From contig NZ_CP032744.1 of NCBI RefSeq assembly GCF_003641145.1, positions 1,674,001-1,738,000 on the forward strand: a stretch of DNA of 64,000 bases, read 5' to 3'. Under the pieces are notes generated by a model that searched no databases, was not told where the DNA came from, and saw only the letters and a list, made by a program, of their open reading frames with translations. A program made the translations under genes and the position numbers. Below, piece after piece: positions 37,183-47,023 of the stretch (within the stretch, counting starts at the first letter, position 1; each line of letters starts with the position of its first letter). The DNA is from Lactiplantibacillus paraplantarum (GTDB lineage: Bacteria > Bacillota > Bacilli > Lactobacillales > Lactobacillaceae).

Positions 37183-38133
37183 CTAATCTTCATCCGTCGG
37201 TAAGTAAGCCACAATACCATGCCAGTCGCCCATTTGCGTGTGCTGAGCAATCTGAAAGCCGGCTTCTTTAATTGCGCTTAGCACAACTTGGAACTTATCA
37301 TCAATGATCCCAGAGGTGATGAAGTAACCACCACGCTTTAAGTTTTGGCGTGCCTGCGGAACTAGCGGAATAATGATTTCAGCCAAAATATTGGCCACGA
37401 TAATATCGGCCTGTGTCTGAATCCCAGCTAATAAATCATTCGCCGCCACGTGAACATCCTTAGCAACTGGGTTTAAATCGAGATTTGTTTGTGCTGACGC
37501 CACGGCCACATCGTCCAGGTCATAGGCTTCTACCGCACCGACGCCCATCGCTTTAGCCGCAATACTCAAGACACCAGATCCAGTCCCGACATCGATTAAA
37601 TGCTCGCCACCATTAATAACAGTCTCAAGCGCTTGTAGACACAATTTCGTTGTCGGGTGCGTTCCAGTACCAAATGCCTGACCAGGATCTAATCGTAAAA
37701 CCAACTCGCCTGGCTGAGCAGGTTGATATGATTCCCAGCTTGGTACAATCGTCAAATACCGGGTCACCCGAACCGGATGATAATATTTTTTCCAAGCCGT
37801 AGCCCAATTTTCATCGGCTAAGGCCGTCATACTGACTTCATTCGGAGCCGGGTTTAAACCAAAATCTGCCAATTGCCCTACCCGCTGTTTGATTGTTGGA
37901 ATAATTTCCGGTACGAATACCGTTTCAGGGTAGTACGCTGAGATTTTTGCCCCGCTCGTCGCGTGCGGAATAGTGGTCAAATCAATAATTTCACCATACC
38001 GATCAGGTTTTAAATTTTGATAATCCAACGCATCATCAATTTTGACCCCACTGGCACCGGCTTCCATTAAAATATTAGCAACCGCCTCGACGGCCTCGTT
38101 GGAAGTACTGACCGTTACTTCAGTCCATTTCAT
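37183..38133 (-). CDS. prmA: Ribosomal protein L11 methyltransferase
   Basis: A 316-residue PrmA that trimethylates uL11. An N-terminal L11-binding domain is followed by the Rossmann methyltransferase domain, with [15 protein letters not shown] and the AdoMet motif [15 protein letters not shown]. The catalytic/substrate loop is [12 protein letters not shown]. It is the first gene of the prmA-rsmE pair. Confidence 0.97.
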   Translation of the reverse strand: MKWTEVTVSTSNEAVEAVANILMEAGASGVKIDDALDYQNLKPDRYGEIIDLTTIPHATSGAKISAYYPETVFVPEIIPTIKQRVGQLADFGLNPAPNEVSMTALADENWATAWKKYYHPVRVTRYLTIVPSWESYQPAQPGELVLRLDPGQAFGTGTHPTTKLCLQALETVINGGEHLIDVGTGSGVLSIAAKAMGVGAVEAYDLDDVAVASAQTNLDLNPVAKDVHVAANDLLAGIQTQADIIVANILAEIIIPLVPQARQNLKRGGYFITSGIIDDKFQVVLSAIKEAGFQIAQHTQMGDWHGIVAYLPTDED

Positions 38134-38242
38134 TTTTAAGTCATCCTCCTATTAAAAAAGCCAAGTCGCTTATCACAGTTCCTTAGCTTCGCACCGTTTA
38201 TTCTCATTAACAATTATATAACAAGCCGCAGTAATTTGACAA

Positions 38243-38872
38243 TCAGCTCGTAATCCAACCATGGTGCTTATGATCAATCGCCCGTCGTGGTAATTTTGAT
38301 ACAAACGGATTGCCAGCGACAAAGAAACGAAGCGGCGCAGTTGTCCACTCACCCTTATTAACAATTCCAATTCGAGGCGTTGTCACTACCCGCTGTGGAT
38401 GGCGGTCATGGTGCAAATCCAATGATAAGGTCGCCAACTGTAATGGTTGGCCATTCAGACGCCGATCCAGTCCGAGCGCCTGCGTCAGTTTCCCCGGTCC
38501 ATTCGTCAAATTGGCAACCGGAACCGGTCGCCGCTGTTGCATTTGTGTCATCCCCACAGCCGGCTCAACGCCGCGAATCAATACACATTCAGGTACTCCG
38601 GCCGCTTGGGTCACAATGTTCAGTAAGTACCAAGTCCGCATTTGATAAATATAAATTGTCCCGGCAGGTTGCCAAAGTGCTTGGTTACGTGCCGTCTGAT
38701 GGTTCTTGTAGGCATGGGCACCCGCATCGGCCGCGCCTAAATAGGCTTCCGTCTCCGTAATCCACGCTGTCAATGCACCGGTAGTCGTCTGTAATCGCAA
38801 TTGTTTACCTAACAAGGCTGCCGCAATTGCTTGCGTCGTTTGAGTGCTTAAAAATCGTTCAGTATCTGTCAT
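38243..38872 (-). CDS. 3-methyladenine DNA glycosylase (AAG/Mpg family)
   Basis: A 209-residue glycosylase that removes alkylated and deaminated purines. Family motifs are ITETEAYLGAADAGAHAY, AGTIYIYQMRTWYLLNIV, VLIRGVEP and NGPGKLTQALG. The ATG follows AGGAGCGAGTAAGT. It is a single gene without other repair neighbours. Confidence 0.93.
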   Translation of the reverse strand: MTDTERFLSTQTTQAIAAALLGKQLRLQTTTGALTAWITETEAYLGAADAGAHAYKNHQTARNQALWQPAGTIYIYQMRTWYLLNIVTQAAGVPECVLIRGVEPAVGMTQMQQRRPVPVANLTNGPGKLTQALGLDRRLNGQPLQLATLSLDLHHDRHPQRVVTTPRIGIVNKGEWTTAPLRFFVAGNPFVSKLPRRAIDHKHHGWITS

Positions 38873-38890
38873 ACTTACTCGCTCCTAATA

Positions 38891-38920
38891 GAAAACGGAC
38901 TAGCCACTATGCCAGTCCGT
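38891..38920 (-). terminator. Terminator of the 38933 gene
   Basis: ACGGACT (38895-38901) and AGTCCGT (38914-38920) form the stem, extended by GC pairs. The minus-strand tail is TTTTC. Confidence 0.75.
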
Positions 38921-38932
38921 CATCGTTTTAAC

Positions 38933-39223
38933 TTAGTCATTATTTGCGGTCTTTTTGGTTAAATGTTTATTCAAATACTTGATCATATCGGCCTCATGCT
39001 TAAAGATCCGAGGATGCTTTTGCTTATGCAACCGAACCGCAATCTCATTGATCTTAATTCGCCCAGTCCAAGTATGACTATATTTAACGACCACCCGATT
39101 ATTGCGGTGATCCTTACCAAACTTCAACACGTAAACGCTGTCGGGCACCATCAGCGGTCTAATATATGTTTTATCGTAGTCATAATGTATCGATCGCAGA
39201 AACTGTTTCGTGCGTTTTAACAT
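38933..39223 (-). CDS. Conserved basic protein, unknown
   Basis: A 96-residue soluble, Lys/Arg-rich protein starting MLKRTKQFLRSIHYDYDKTY, with no hydrophobic segment. AAGGAGAGATCAACGAC precedes the ATG, and a terminator follows, so it is a stand-alone expressed unit. I do not recognise a domain. Possible nucleic-acid binding is a guess from its charge alone. Confidence 0.7.
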   Translation of the reverse strand: MLKRTKQFLRSIHYDYDKTYIRPLMVPDSVYVLKFGKDHRNNRVVVKYSHTWTGRIKINEIAVRLHKQKHPRIFKHEADMIKYLNKHLTKKTANND

Positions 39224-39478
39224 GTCGTTGATCTCTCCTTCACAATGTGAAATTGATTAAATAATAAATTAATTTATCGTTATTACATTTTCATATCTAG
39301 CTTTTATTATAGCAGACTTTAAACAAGTAGTGTACCAATTTGCCACTGGTTTAGCAAGTAACGCGCTTTAATTCTTATAAATTTGCTAACCATGACGGAA
39401 TTGTTTTTGACTGTTTTACGGGTATGGTAAAATATGATTAAATTAGTTTCGGTTATCAATTTTAGGGGGAATTAACTG

Positions 39479-39769
39479 ATGGTACTTATTGAAAGAATTT
39501 ATCGACGTGGGCATGAGCAATTAACTAATGTTGATCAAATTGAAAAATTTGAAACTAGTGATGGCTACGTCACATCTAACGAAGTATTAGCCCGAGAAAT
39601 CGGTGCGGATAGTGAAAACTGTTTCTATAAAAATCAAGAAGGCAAACGTAAAAAAGTCGTTGCGTCCAAAGACGATCAAGGTAGTTGGCATTTAAAGACT
39701 ATCGGTACAACTGATCCAGCTAGTGATGGGTTACTGCAGCTGCCTCATATGGACAATGTTTGGGGCTAA
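39479..39769 (+). CDS. Small DUF3892-like protein
   Basis: A 96-residue soluble protein. The layout resembles DUF3892 proteins: a short KxxR-type start (IERIYRRGHEQLTNVDQIEK), a middle segment and a C-terminal DPASDGLLQLPHM comparable with the family ending DNLPxF. I made this match from memory, so it is tentative. AGGGGGA precedes the ATG. A TTGACT...TAAAAT-like promoter lies near 39408-39434. Two hairpins follow the stop, the second a strong terminator. Confidence 0.65.
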   Translation: MVLIERIYRRGHEQLTNVDQIEKFETSDGYVTSNEVLAREIGADSENCFYKNQEGKRKKVVASKDDQGSWHLKTIGTTDPASDGLLQLPHMDNVWG

Positions 39770-39823
39770 TTAAGTACTGACACTTAACTTAAAGAATAAA
39801 CTGATAGTTAGTAGCTATCAGTT

Positions 39824-39866
39824 AAAACTACCATTAAGAACTCAAGTTCTTGATGGTAGTTTTTTA
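39824..39866 (+). terminator. Terminator of DUF3892-like gene
   Basis: A long stem (39824-39842 with 39845-39863, one mismatch) ends in TTTTTT. A smaller 9-bp hairpin (39799-39823) lies just upstream. Confidence 0.88.
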
Positions 39867-39929
39867 TGCCCATTATCATTTAATATGTCGACCAGGTTGG
39901 CTTGCTATTCGTCAACGTGTGTTCGTCCT

Positions 39930-40300
39930 ATTCCGACCTCCGGGGCTGGGTGCCGCTCGAATGGCAAATGAACGACCGCTTAACTTGATACAATTGCTCG
40001 TTGTCTATTTTGATGCCGGAACTTCAATTAAATGTTGCATTGCTGTTGACCATCTCTAGAGATAATCCCCATACTAATAATAGTTGAGTTGTCACAACAA
40101 CGTTATCAGACAGGTAATTGGGTGACAAAATTATCCTTTAAGAAAAAATAATAATCAACCCATCAAATGTAGTCATACCTATGTCGACCATTCGAATGCG
40201 ATCCCGGTTGGAAGACGTTTTTGCTAATACTGCCTCTAATTTTTAAAGATCAGCACGCTTTAATCATGATTGATGAAATCTAACTAGCACAATACGCATC
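39930..40300. repeat. Inverted-repeat intergenic element, copy C (degenerate left end)
   Basis: It contains only the first 20 or so bases of the core (39935-39955, GACCTCCGGGGCTGGGTGCC). It also holds the second segment shared with copy A (about 40185-40230, beginning CCATTCGAAT). A good right terminal repeat (40251-40300) carries TTTAATCATGATT and CTAGCACAAT. No left terminal repeat could be found. The right end runs directly into the 3' stub of a broken gene. Confidence 0.65.
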
Positions 40301-40434
40301 CGGAACTCGAAAATTTAATTGCATTCTTAGAAACAATTACCTATCAACAATCACAAAAATTAGTTGTAAAACTTTCTGATGGTACGCAAATCGCACATGA
40401 AGATCCCGGACAAGGACTTGTTTTGGAAAACTAA
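40288..40434 (+). pseudogene. 3' remnant of a small gene truncated by repeat C
   Basis: An open frame of 48 codons runs from within the terminal repeat to TAA at 40432-40434 and reads HPELENLIAFLETITYQQSQ, then a KLSDGTQIAHEDPGQG-type end. A stop codon in the repeat immediately precedes it, and there is no start codon or ribosome site. The protein-like composition and a good terminator after it suggest the tail of a once functional gene whose 5' part was replaced by the element. The parent family is not recognised. Confidence 0.55.
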
Positions 40435-40455
40435 ATATAATCTAACAACAACGCA

Positions 40456-40505
40456 AAGAGCGGCGGCTACATCCATTGATGTAACTACCGCTCTTCTTTT
40501 TATTT
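40456..40505 (+). terminator. Terminator after the gene remnant
   Basis: AAGAGCGG and CCGCTCTT outer arms with TACAT/ATGTA inside are followed by CTTTTTATTTATT on the plus strand. The minus-strand tail is poor. Confidence 0.8.
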
Positions 40506-40514
40506 ATTAATTGC

Positions 40515-42350
40515 TTAGTTCGGCTTTTCGTCTTCGTCGGTTTTCAGAACCGCCATGAACGCTTCCTGCGGGATTTCCACCTTGCCGACAGCCTTCATCC
40601 GCTTCTTACCAACTTTTTGCTTTTCGAGTAACTTCATTCGCCGCGTCCGGTCACCACCATATAAGTGCGCCGTCACGTCTTTCCGATAGGCCTTGATGTT
40701 GGTCCGAGCAATGACCTTAGAACCGATCGTCGCCTGTACCGGAATCTCAAAGTTTTGTCGGGGAATAATCGTCTTCAACTTCGAAGCAATCTCACGACCA
40801 CGTGCCGGTGCAAAATCACGATGGGCAATGAAACTCAGGGCATCGACTTGATCGCCATTCAACAAAATATCAATTTTGACCAAGTCACTGGCGCGATAGC
40901 CGTCCAAATCATAATCCAACGAAGCATAACCGCGCGTGTTCGATTTTAACTTGTCAAAGAAGTCAAAAATAATTTCTGACAGCGGAATGTGATAAACCAC
41001 ATTGACCCGGTTACTATCCAAGTATTCCATCGTATCGAACTCGCCGCGTTTTCGCTGAGCTAATTCCATCACTGCCCCAACATAATCGTTAGGAACCATG
41101 ATTTGGGCCTTCACGTACGGTTCGCGAATTTCTTTAATAGCCGAAGCTTCTGGCATTTCGGCCGGATTCTCTACTTTCTTCTCCGTCCCATCGGTCATAA
41201 GCACATGGTAGGTTACGGACGGCGCCGTGGTAATCAGTTCGAGATTAAATTCTCGTTCGAGACGCTCCTGAATAACATCCATGTGCAGCAATCCTAGGAA
41301 CCCGCACCGGAACCCAAAGCCCAATGCCTGTGAAGATTCTGCTTCAAATTCCAAAGCGGCATCGTTCAATTTTAATTTTTCTAACGCTTCTCGCAAATCC
41401 GTAAATTTCGCATTATCAGTCGGATAAATCCCGGCATAGACCATCGGATTCATTTCACGATAACCAGCCAAAGCTTTTTCCGCTGGCCTTTTTGCATTCG
41501 TGACCGTATCACCGACCCGAGTATCTTGAATATCCTTGATACTAGCCGTAATATAACCAACATCACCGGCCATTAAGTAATCCCGAGCTAATGGCTTAGG
41601 CGAGTTAACGCCAACTTCAGTTACTTCGTACTCACTACCACTGTTCATCAGCCGAATCCGGTCACCCGGACGGACAATCCCTTCATGAATGCGGACACTA
41701 AGCACGACGCCCCGATAGTCATCATAAACCGAATCAAACACTAACGCTTTCAGCGGTGCATCTAAGTCTCCCTGAGGGGCCGGAATCTTATGCACAATCT
41801 GTTCAAGTAATTCCTCAATCCCGATTCCCGCTTTTGCTGAAGCTAAGACGGCATCTTCGGCATCAATACCGATGTCATCTTCAATTTCTTTTCGAACCTT
41901 TTCGGGTTCGGCTGAGGGCAAGTCAATTTTATTAATTACCGGTACGATTTCCAAGTCATCATCAATGGCTAAGTACACGTTGGCCAGTGTCTGAGCTTCG
42001 ACCCCTTGCGCAGCATCCACAACTAAAACTGCCCCTTCACAGGCTGCGAGACTCCGTGAAACTTCATACGTGAAGTCAACATGTCCGGGCGTATCGATTA
42101 AGTGGAAAATATAGGTCTCCCCATCTTTTGCTTGGTAGTGTAATTCCACCGCATTCAATTTGATCGTAATCCCACGTTCACGTTCCAAGTCCATTGAATC
42201 CAACACTTGGTCTTGCATTTCGCGCTTGGAAATCGTATCAGTTAGTTCCAAGATTCGATCCGCTAGCGTTGATTTGCCGTGATCAATATGGGCGACGATC
42301 GAAAAATTCCGAATATGTTGTTGCCGATCTTGCATTGTCGCTTTATCCAT
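40515..42350 (-). CDS. lepA: Elongation factor 4 (LepA)
   Basis: A 611-residue translational GTPase that acts on stalled or assembling ribosomes. G1 is [15 protein letters not shown]3 is DTPGHVDF and G4 is NKIDLP. Domains II, III, V and the LepA-specific C-terminal domain (ending with [20 protein letters not shown]) are all present. It is a single gene with AGGAAAATCA before the ATG. Confidence 0.97.
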   Translation of the reverse strand: MDKATMQDRQQHIRNFSIVAHIDHGKSTLADRILELTDTISKREMQDQVLDSMDLERERGITIKLNAVELHYQAKDGETYIFHLIDTPGHVDFTYEVSRSLAACEGAVLVVDAAQGVEAQTLANVYLAIDDDLEIVPVINKIDLPSAEPEKVRKEIEDDIGIDAEDAVLASAKAGIGIEELLEQIVHKIPAPQGDLDAPLKALVFDSVYDDYRGVVLSVRIHEGIVRPGDRIRLMNSGSEYEVTEVGVNSPKPLARDYLMAGDVGYITASIKDIQDTRVGDTVTNAKRPAEKALAGYREMNPMVYAGIYPTDNAKFTDLREALEKLKLNDAALEFEAESSQALGFGFRCGFLGLLHMDVIQERLEREFNLELITTAPSVTYHVLMTDGTEKKVENPAEMPEASAIKEIREPYVKAQIMVPNDYVGAVMELAQRKRGEFDTMEYLDSNRVNVVYHIPLSEIIFDFFDKLKSNTRGYASLDYDLDGYRASDLVKIDILLNGDQVDALSFIAHRDFAPARGREIASKLKTIIPRQNFEIPVQATIGSKVIARTNIKAYRKDVTAHLYGGDRTRRMKLLEKQKVGKKRMKAVGKVEIPQEAFMAVLKTDEDEKPN

Positions 42351-42483
42351 TGATTTTCCTACTTTCTTCCTAAGTCCTAGTCTTTTTAATTATACCAAGA
42401 TACAAGCACAAGCACAATTTTTCTATCAAATACAACGACCTACCAACAGCAACCATTTGAACAATCGATCATTCAGCGCAACC

Positions 42484-42521
42484 AAAAAAAGTACAAACCA
42501 TCAGCGGTCTGTACTTTTTTG
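42484..42521 (-). terminator. dlt operon terminator
   Basis: A stem AAAAGTACA with TGTACTTTT lies just past the dltD stop and ends with a run of T on the minus strand. Confidence 0.88.
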
Positions 42522-42526
42522 CTTAC

Positions 42527-43804
42527 TTATTTAAAATGGTCAATTTGACTCGGACTAAGTCGTTGCCACTTGTTCGAATAAAAATCATCATTAATTTGGT
42601 AATGAACTGGCTTCGTCTTCTTAGTCAAGAATGGGTCAACCTTCTGATCCACTGCTAACCAACCACGCCAGCCAAGATGAATGGTATCAGTCATAAAGTA
42701 ATCTTTACCACCGTCCTGGGTCAGGTCCAAAACGTTATTAAAGCCTTGACTCTTCAACTGGTACTGTATTTTTTCATCAAACTGCGCAATCATTTTCATT
42801 GATAATCCAGTATATGCGGACCACCGCTGATTAATTGGCGGAATGATGAACAAAACATCCGTATGCGTCTTCGCAAATTGATTTAAGACTAATTGGAAAT
42901 CGGCAAACTCTGGCGACTTCGTGTAATTCAAGTGTCGTTGTGAATCTTTAAGCCGCTTGTAATTACGTTTTAACTTCGTATTCCAGAATTGATTACTGAT
43001 CTCCAGACTATTTGAATCCGTTTGGGCAGCGCCAATCTTACCTGCTAATTGATCTAGTTGGTTGAAATTATAAGTTGCCGGTAATTTATCAGCTTGCTTA
43101 TTAACGGTGTTCAAATTCTTACCTGCAATCCCAAAACGTGAGAAAAATTCATCCTCACTGCCAAGGACCCGCGCTTTATAATTGATGTACGCCATTTGCG
43201 CACTCGTTGGTTTAAAGCCAGCCGCAACCCGTGCCAAGGCACCCTCCAAAACACGGTCGGAAGAACCTGAAGGCATCTGAAGCAACCGTTGGGCGGCATA
43301 CCGATCCATTGCCGTATTGTGTTCATCTTGCAGCCAGTCGATAGTCTGCAGCGGTGAATAGTAATACGAAAACGCATCTTTACGTGTCCCTTGAGGAACA
43401 AACCATTGTGGCGAAATTACAAAGACGGCCTTCTTATTTGTAATCTGCTTTTTCACCGACTGCATCGCAAAATACTGGGTCAATGACTGGGTCCCCCGTG
43501 CACCGAGCAAAAATGGTCGGTAATCACGGTGATATTTAGCTGCCAGTACGGACGGATGCATCGGATCAAACCGCGACCATTCTGAAGAACCGAAGAATGG
43601 CACATAGCCATCATCCAACGCTTGTCGCTTAACTAACCGACCCTTTAATACGTTAGCTGATAAGGAAACAGCGGCTTTTTTCTCAGTATCTTTAGAAATG
43701 TGATTCAATCCAAATGAAAACGGTGAAAGCAGTACGGCCAATAATAAGACGGCTGCCAAAATAATTGGCCCAAAAATCTTAAAAAGGCGTTTGGCGACCT
43801 TCAT
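42527..43804 (-). CDS. dltD: D-alanyl-lipoteichoic acid biosynthesis protein DltD
   Basis: A 425-residue membrane-anchored SGNH-like protein of teichoic acid D-alanylation. It has an N-terminal signal anchor (about 10-35), the serine region [19 protein letters not shown] and the C-terminal [14 protein letters not shown] carrying the catalytic Asp/His. It overlaps dltC by 4 nt. It is the last gene of the operon and is thought to hand D-alanine to lipoteichoic acid outside the membrane. Confidence 0.96.
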   Translation of the reverse strand: MKVAKRLFKIFGPIILAAVLLLAVLLSPFSFGLNHISKDTEKKAAVSLSANVLKGRLVKRQALDDGYVPFFGSSEWSRFDPMHPSVLAAKYHRDYRPFLLGARGTQSLTQYFAMQSVKKQITNKKAVFVISPQWFVPQGTRKDAFSYYYSPLQTIDWLQDEHNTAMDRYAAQRLLQMPSGSSDRVLEGALARVAAGFKPTSAQMAYINYKARVLGSEDEFFSRFGIAGKNLNTVNKQADKLPATYNFNQLDQLAGKIGAAQTDSNSLEISNQFWNTKLKRNYKRLKDSQRHLNYTKSPEFADFQLVLNQFAKTHTDVLFIIPPINQRWSAYTGLSMKMIAQFDEKIQYQLKSQGFNNVLDLTQDGGKDYFMTDTIHLGWRGWLAVDQKVDPFLTKKTKPVHYQINDDFYSNKWQRLSPSQIDHFK

Positions 43805-44043
43805 TGCAAGTTCTCAACCTTTGCAACAATCTTCGCCGGTGTATCCCATTCTGACCGTTGAAATTCAGAGACCGGTACTTCGATGCCTAATTGATTTTGG
43901 AGTTCCAACAAGAGTTGGACGGAACCCATCGAATCTAAGATTCCTTCATCAAACAAGTTAACGTCCATATTACTTGAAACGTCTTCCCCCGTTAAGTCTG
44001 CTAAAATTGATAAAACCGTTGCTTTTGTATCATCCATTGTCAT
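43801..44043 (-). CDS. dltC: D-alanine carrier protein DltC
   Basis: An 80-residue acyl-carrier-like protein. The phosphopantetheine serine is Ser38 in [13 protein letters not shown]. An ATG two codons downstream is an alternative start. It lies 23 nt after dltB and overlaps dltD. DltA loads it with D-alanine, and DltB uses it. Confidence 0.97.
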   Translation of the reverse strand: MTMDDTKATVLSILADLTGEDVSSNMDVNLFDEGILDSMGSVQLLLELQNQLGIEVPVSEFQRSEWDTPAKIVAKVENLQ

Positions 44044-44066
44044 TACGCTCCCTTATTGTAATTATA

Positions 44067-45281
44067 TTATGGCCGGGCTCCAAAGAATAACGTGTTCAAA
44101 AATCCTGAGAAAATCAAGAAACTGAAACAAACCACGTTAAACGTTAGGAAAATCGCAAAGTACTCCGTAAATTTATTCGATGGTAATTGCGCCTGATGCT
44201 TCTTCTTGTAACGTAACCAAGCATCGTTGACGACCATTGCGAAACCATGGAACAATCCATAAACAATGTAGTACCATGTTTCCCCGTGCCAGAACCCCAT
44301 GATTAACATATTAATAACGTAGGCCACATTAGCCGTTGTGATGCGGCTCTTAAAGACTTTATGCTTCATCATGAAGAACACTAACCGCATGTAGATGAAG
44401 TCACGGAACCAGAATGACAACGTCATGTGCCAACGATTCCAGAAATCTTTGATGTTCTTTGATTTGAACGGTTGATTGAAGTTCATCGGGGTTTCAACAC
44501 CCATCAGGTAACTGATCCCAACTGCAAACAAACTATACCCAGCAAAATCAAAGAATAAATCCATGCTGTAGACGTACATTACCCCAAGTAGTGCCCACGA
44601 CATCCCGTGAGCTTGTAAGGCTGCGTGTTCAACGACTGGCAGCATTCGAGTCCCAAAAATATAAGCCAAAATGAACTTATATAAGAACCCCAAGAAAATG
44701 TAGTGAACGCCCTTTTCAACTAACCCGAGATATTTCTCACGGGTCGGCACACTATCATAATCCTTCACAAACCGCCGATAACGGTCGATCGGTCCAGATG
44801 AAATCGTCGGGAAGAACAGTAAGAACTGCCCAAACAACACCGGATGGAATTCTTTGATCACGCCATCACGGGTCTCCATAATCATCTGAACAACTTTAAA
44901 GGTTAGATAGGAAATCCCTAAGAAACCAATGATCGAATTAGCACCATGCGCTACAGCTGGCGTAATTTTAACGACCGCTAATGGAATAATCGCCAAAACC
45001 ACACTGACCACGAAGACCCACCCCTTATTAGGTGAATCTGGTCGTTGTCGATACTTCGAGTACAACCAAACCAACGTGATCTGATAAATCAGATAAATCA
45101 CTAGTGCGATCCCAGTCCGCCACTTAACACCACCAAAGGTCAGCATTAGGAAGACAAACGATATTAGTGACTCATACCAATGGGACCGACGACCATATAA
45201 CAAACCAATCATCAACGGTAACAACGCGATAAAGAGCAGCACAAAGTACGTTGGGTTACCGTATGGGTCAAAAGACATCAT
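44067..45281 (-). CDS. dltB: D-alanyl transfer membrane protein DltB (MBOAT)
   Basis: A 404-residue polytopic MBOAT acyltransferase moving D-alanine from DltC across the membrane. The conserved catalytic histidine lies in IMGFWHGETWYYIVYG, and the second histidine region is GLFHGFAMVVNDAW. SSGPIDRYRRF and NRWHMTLSFWFRDFIY are typical. It overlaps dltA by 4 nt. Confidence 0.97.
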   Translation of the reverse strand: MMSFDPYGNPTYFVLLFIALLPLMIGLLYGRRSHWYESLISFVFLMLTFGGVKWRTGIALVIYLIYQITLVWLYSKYRQRPDSPNKGWVFVVSVVLAIIPLAVVKITPAVAHGANSIIGFLGISYLTFKVVQMIMETRDGVIKEFHPVLFGQFLLFFPTISSGPIDRYRRFVKDYDSVPTREKYLGLVEKGVHYIFLGFLYKFILAYIFGTRMLPVVEHAALQAHGMSWALLGVMYVYSMDLFFDFAGYSLFAVGISYLMGVETPMNFNQPFKSKNIKDFWNRWHMTLSFWFRDFIYMRLVFFMMKHKVFKSRITTANVAYVINMLIMGFWHGETWYYIVYGLFHGFAMVVNDAWLRYKKKHQAQLPSNKFTEYFAIFLTFNVVCFSFLIFSGFLNTLFFGARP

Positions 45282-46804
45282 TCTGGGTTAACCTCTTTAA
45301 TGATCGACTTGACATCAATCTTACCGTTAGGCGTTAATGGCAAGCTCGTTTGATAGACGAACCGTTGTGGAATCATGTATTCCATCATCATTCCTTGTAG
45401 GTCCTTTTTAATTGCAGTGGTCAAAGCAAAATCACTTTCAAAGTCATTCGGCTTTGGCACCACGTACGCAATCATTTGAGTTACTTTGTGCTCTTTATCG
45501 TATTTGGGAACGGCCACTGCTTGTTTGATATGCCGTTGTTGTGCTAAGAAGTGATCAACTTCTTCTAATTCGATTCGGTAACCATGCATTTTGATTTGGA
45601 AATCGACCCGACCGCGATACCGGAATAACCCATCCGCATCCATCGTGCCAATATCACCAGAATGATAAGCGCGCTGGCCATCTAATTCAAAGAAAGCTTT
45701 GGTCGTTTTTTCAGGATTATTTAAATATCCCTTCGAAACAGATGGACCGGCAATAATTAATTCGCCTTCCGTGCCAGCAGGAACCGCTTCACCATTTTCA
45801 TCAACGACCAGCATACGCGTATCCGCTTTGGCATATCCGATTGGCAACCGATCATACTTTGCTAAGGCTGCATCAGTGATTTCAATCTGAGTGACGGCCA
45901 CGCAAGTTTCCGTTGGCCCATAAGTGTTAAAGATTCGGGCAGCAGGAAACCGTTTTTTTAGTGTCGCTGCCGTCTTATGCGTCAACTCCTCACCACAGAA
46001 CAAGAAATGCGTTAAACTCGGTAAATTTTCGGCATTGAATCGTGGTTCTAACAAGCAAATATCCATGAATGATGGCGTTGATACCCAAACATTAATTGGT
46101 AACGTTGGTAACGCCGCAAATAATTGCTTAAAATCATCTGTCACTGCTTTCGGCAACGCGTACAGCGTACCACCTGAGGCTAACGTTGGATAAACATCCA
46201 TCACCGATAAGTCAAACGAATACGGTGGTTGTGACAACGCATTGGGTTGATCAGGCAACCCAAAGTCATCACCTAACATCCAGTCAACGTAACTGACCAG
46301 ATTATCATGACTGATCTGAACCCCTTTAGGCATTCCCGTTGTTCCCGATGTAAAGATAATGTAGTAATTATCATCGCCACTAACTACGTGATCAGCTTGA
46401 TAATCTACCGGTGTTGCAAAAATTGCCGCTAATTGATCCGGTGTGATAACTGGAGTAGTGCCAACACCGGTTGGTAGATCAACCACCGCAATCACGGCAG
46501 CCGGTTTAGCAATCTCATTAATCATCGTTAATCGCTCATTTGGCGAATGCGTATCAATCGGAATGTAGGCCCGGCCTGATTTGACAACCCCTAAGAAAGT
46601 CGCAATCATTTCAAAAGTTTGTCCGCCAAACACAATGATTGGATCTTTCGCTGGCAAATCCAGCGTATCAAGATGTGCCGCTAACGCATCCGAATAAGCT
46701 TTTAATTCCGCATAGGTATGCGTGACACCTTGCACATCATAAACCACTTTCTTGGGTTGCGTCCGTGCATAATCATCAATCGTTGTAATGATGTTCTCAA
46801 TCAT
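45278..46804 (-). CDS. dltA: D-alanine-activating enzyme DltA
   Basis: D-alanine:D-alanyl carrier protein ligase, 508 residues from the ATG at 46804 (GGGGGAG 8 nt upstream). The ANL superfamily core motifs are IIFTSGTTGMPKGVQ, FNTYGPTET, YHSGDIGTMD and the C-terminal PNGKIDVKSI with the catalytic Lys. It activates D-Ala with ATP and charges DltC. Confidence 0.97.
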   Translation of the reverse strand: MIENIITTIDDYARTQPKKVVYDVQGVTHTYAELKAYSDALAAHLDTLDLPAKDPIIVFGGQTFEMIATFLGVVKSGRAYIPIDTHSPNERLTMINEIAKPAAVIAVVDLPTGVGTTPVITPDQLAAIFATPVDYQADHVVSGDDNYYIIFTSGTTGMPKGVQISHDNLVSYVDWMLGDDFGLPDQPNALSQPPYSFDLSVMDVYPTLASGGTLYALPKAVTDDFKQLFAALPTLPINVWVSTPSFMDICLLEPRFNAENLPSLTHFLFCGEELTHKTAATLKKRFPAARIFNTYGPTETCVAVTQIEITDAALAKYDRLPIGYAKADTRMLVVDENGEAVPAGTEGELIIAGPSVSKGYLNNPEKTTKAFFELDGQRAYHSGDIGTMDADGLFRYRGRVDFQIKMHGYRIELEEVDHFLAQQRHIKQAVAVPKYDKEHKVTQMIAYVVPKPNDFESDFALTTAIKKDLQGMMMEYMIPQRFVYQTSLPLTPNGKIDVKSIIKEVNPE

Positions 46805-46845
46805 AATTAAAACTCCCCCCAAACAATAAGTTACTGCGTTCACTT

Positions 46846-46995
46846 TTAGAATTCGTTGTAAATAAACTTCGCTTGGTTGATCCCACTATAGCCGTATAGA
46901 TAAACCAAGGCTAGCATGACAGCAAAATAGAATACTGTGAGCGCAATAAATTGAACGACTGGTCGTTGAAACCAGCTTTTCAACTTTGCGAACAT
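46846..46995 (-). CDS. dltX: Teichoic acid D-Ala incorporation-associated protein DltX
   Basis: A 49-residue small membrane protein, MFAKLKSWFQRP... with one transmembrane helix (about 15-36) and the highly conserved C-terminal FIYNEF. GGAGGTGATGGC lies in front of the ATG. It sits between dltE and dltA, its usual place. DltX is needed for D-alanylation in several Gram-positive bacteria, where its C-terminal peptide is thought to accept D-Ala. Confidence 0.95.
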   Translation of the reverse strand: MFAKLKSWFQRPVVQFIALTVFYFAVMLALVYLYGYSGINQAKFIYNEF

Positions 46996-47023
46996 GCCAT
47001 CACCTCCTCTTATTCAATAACAG

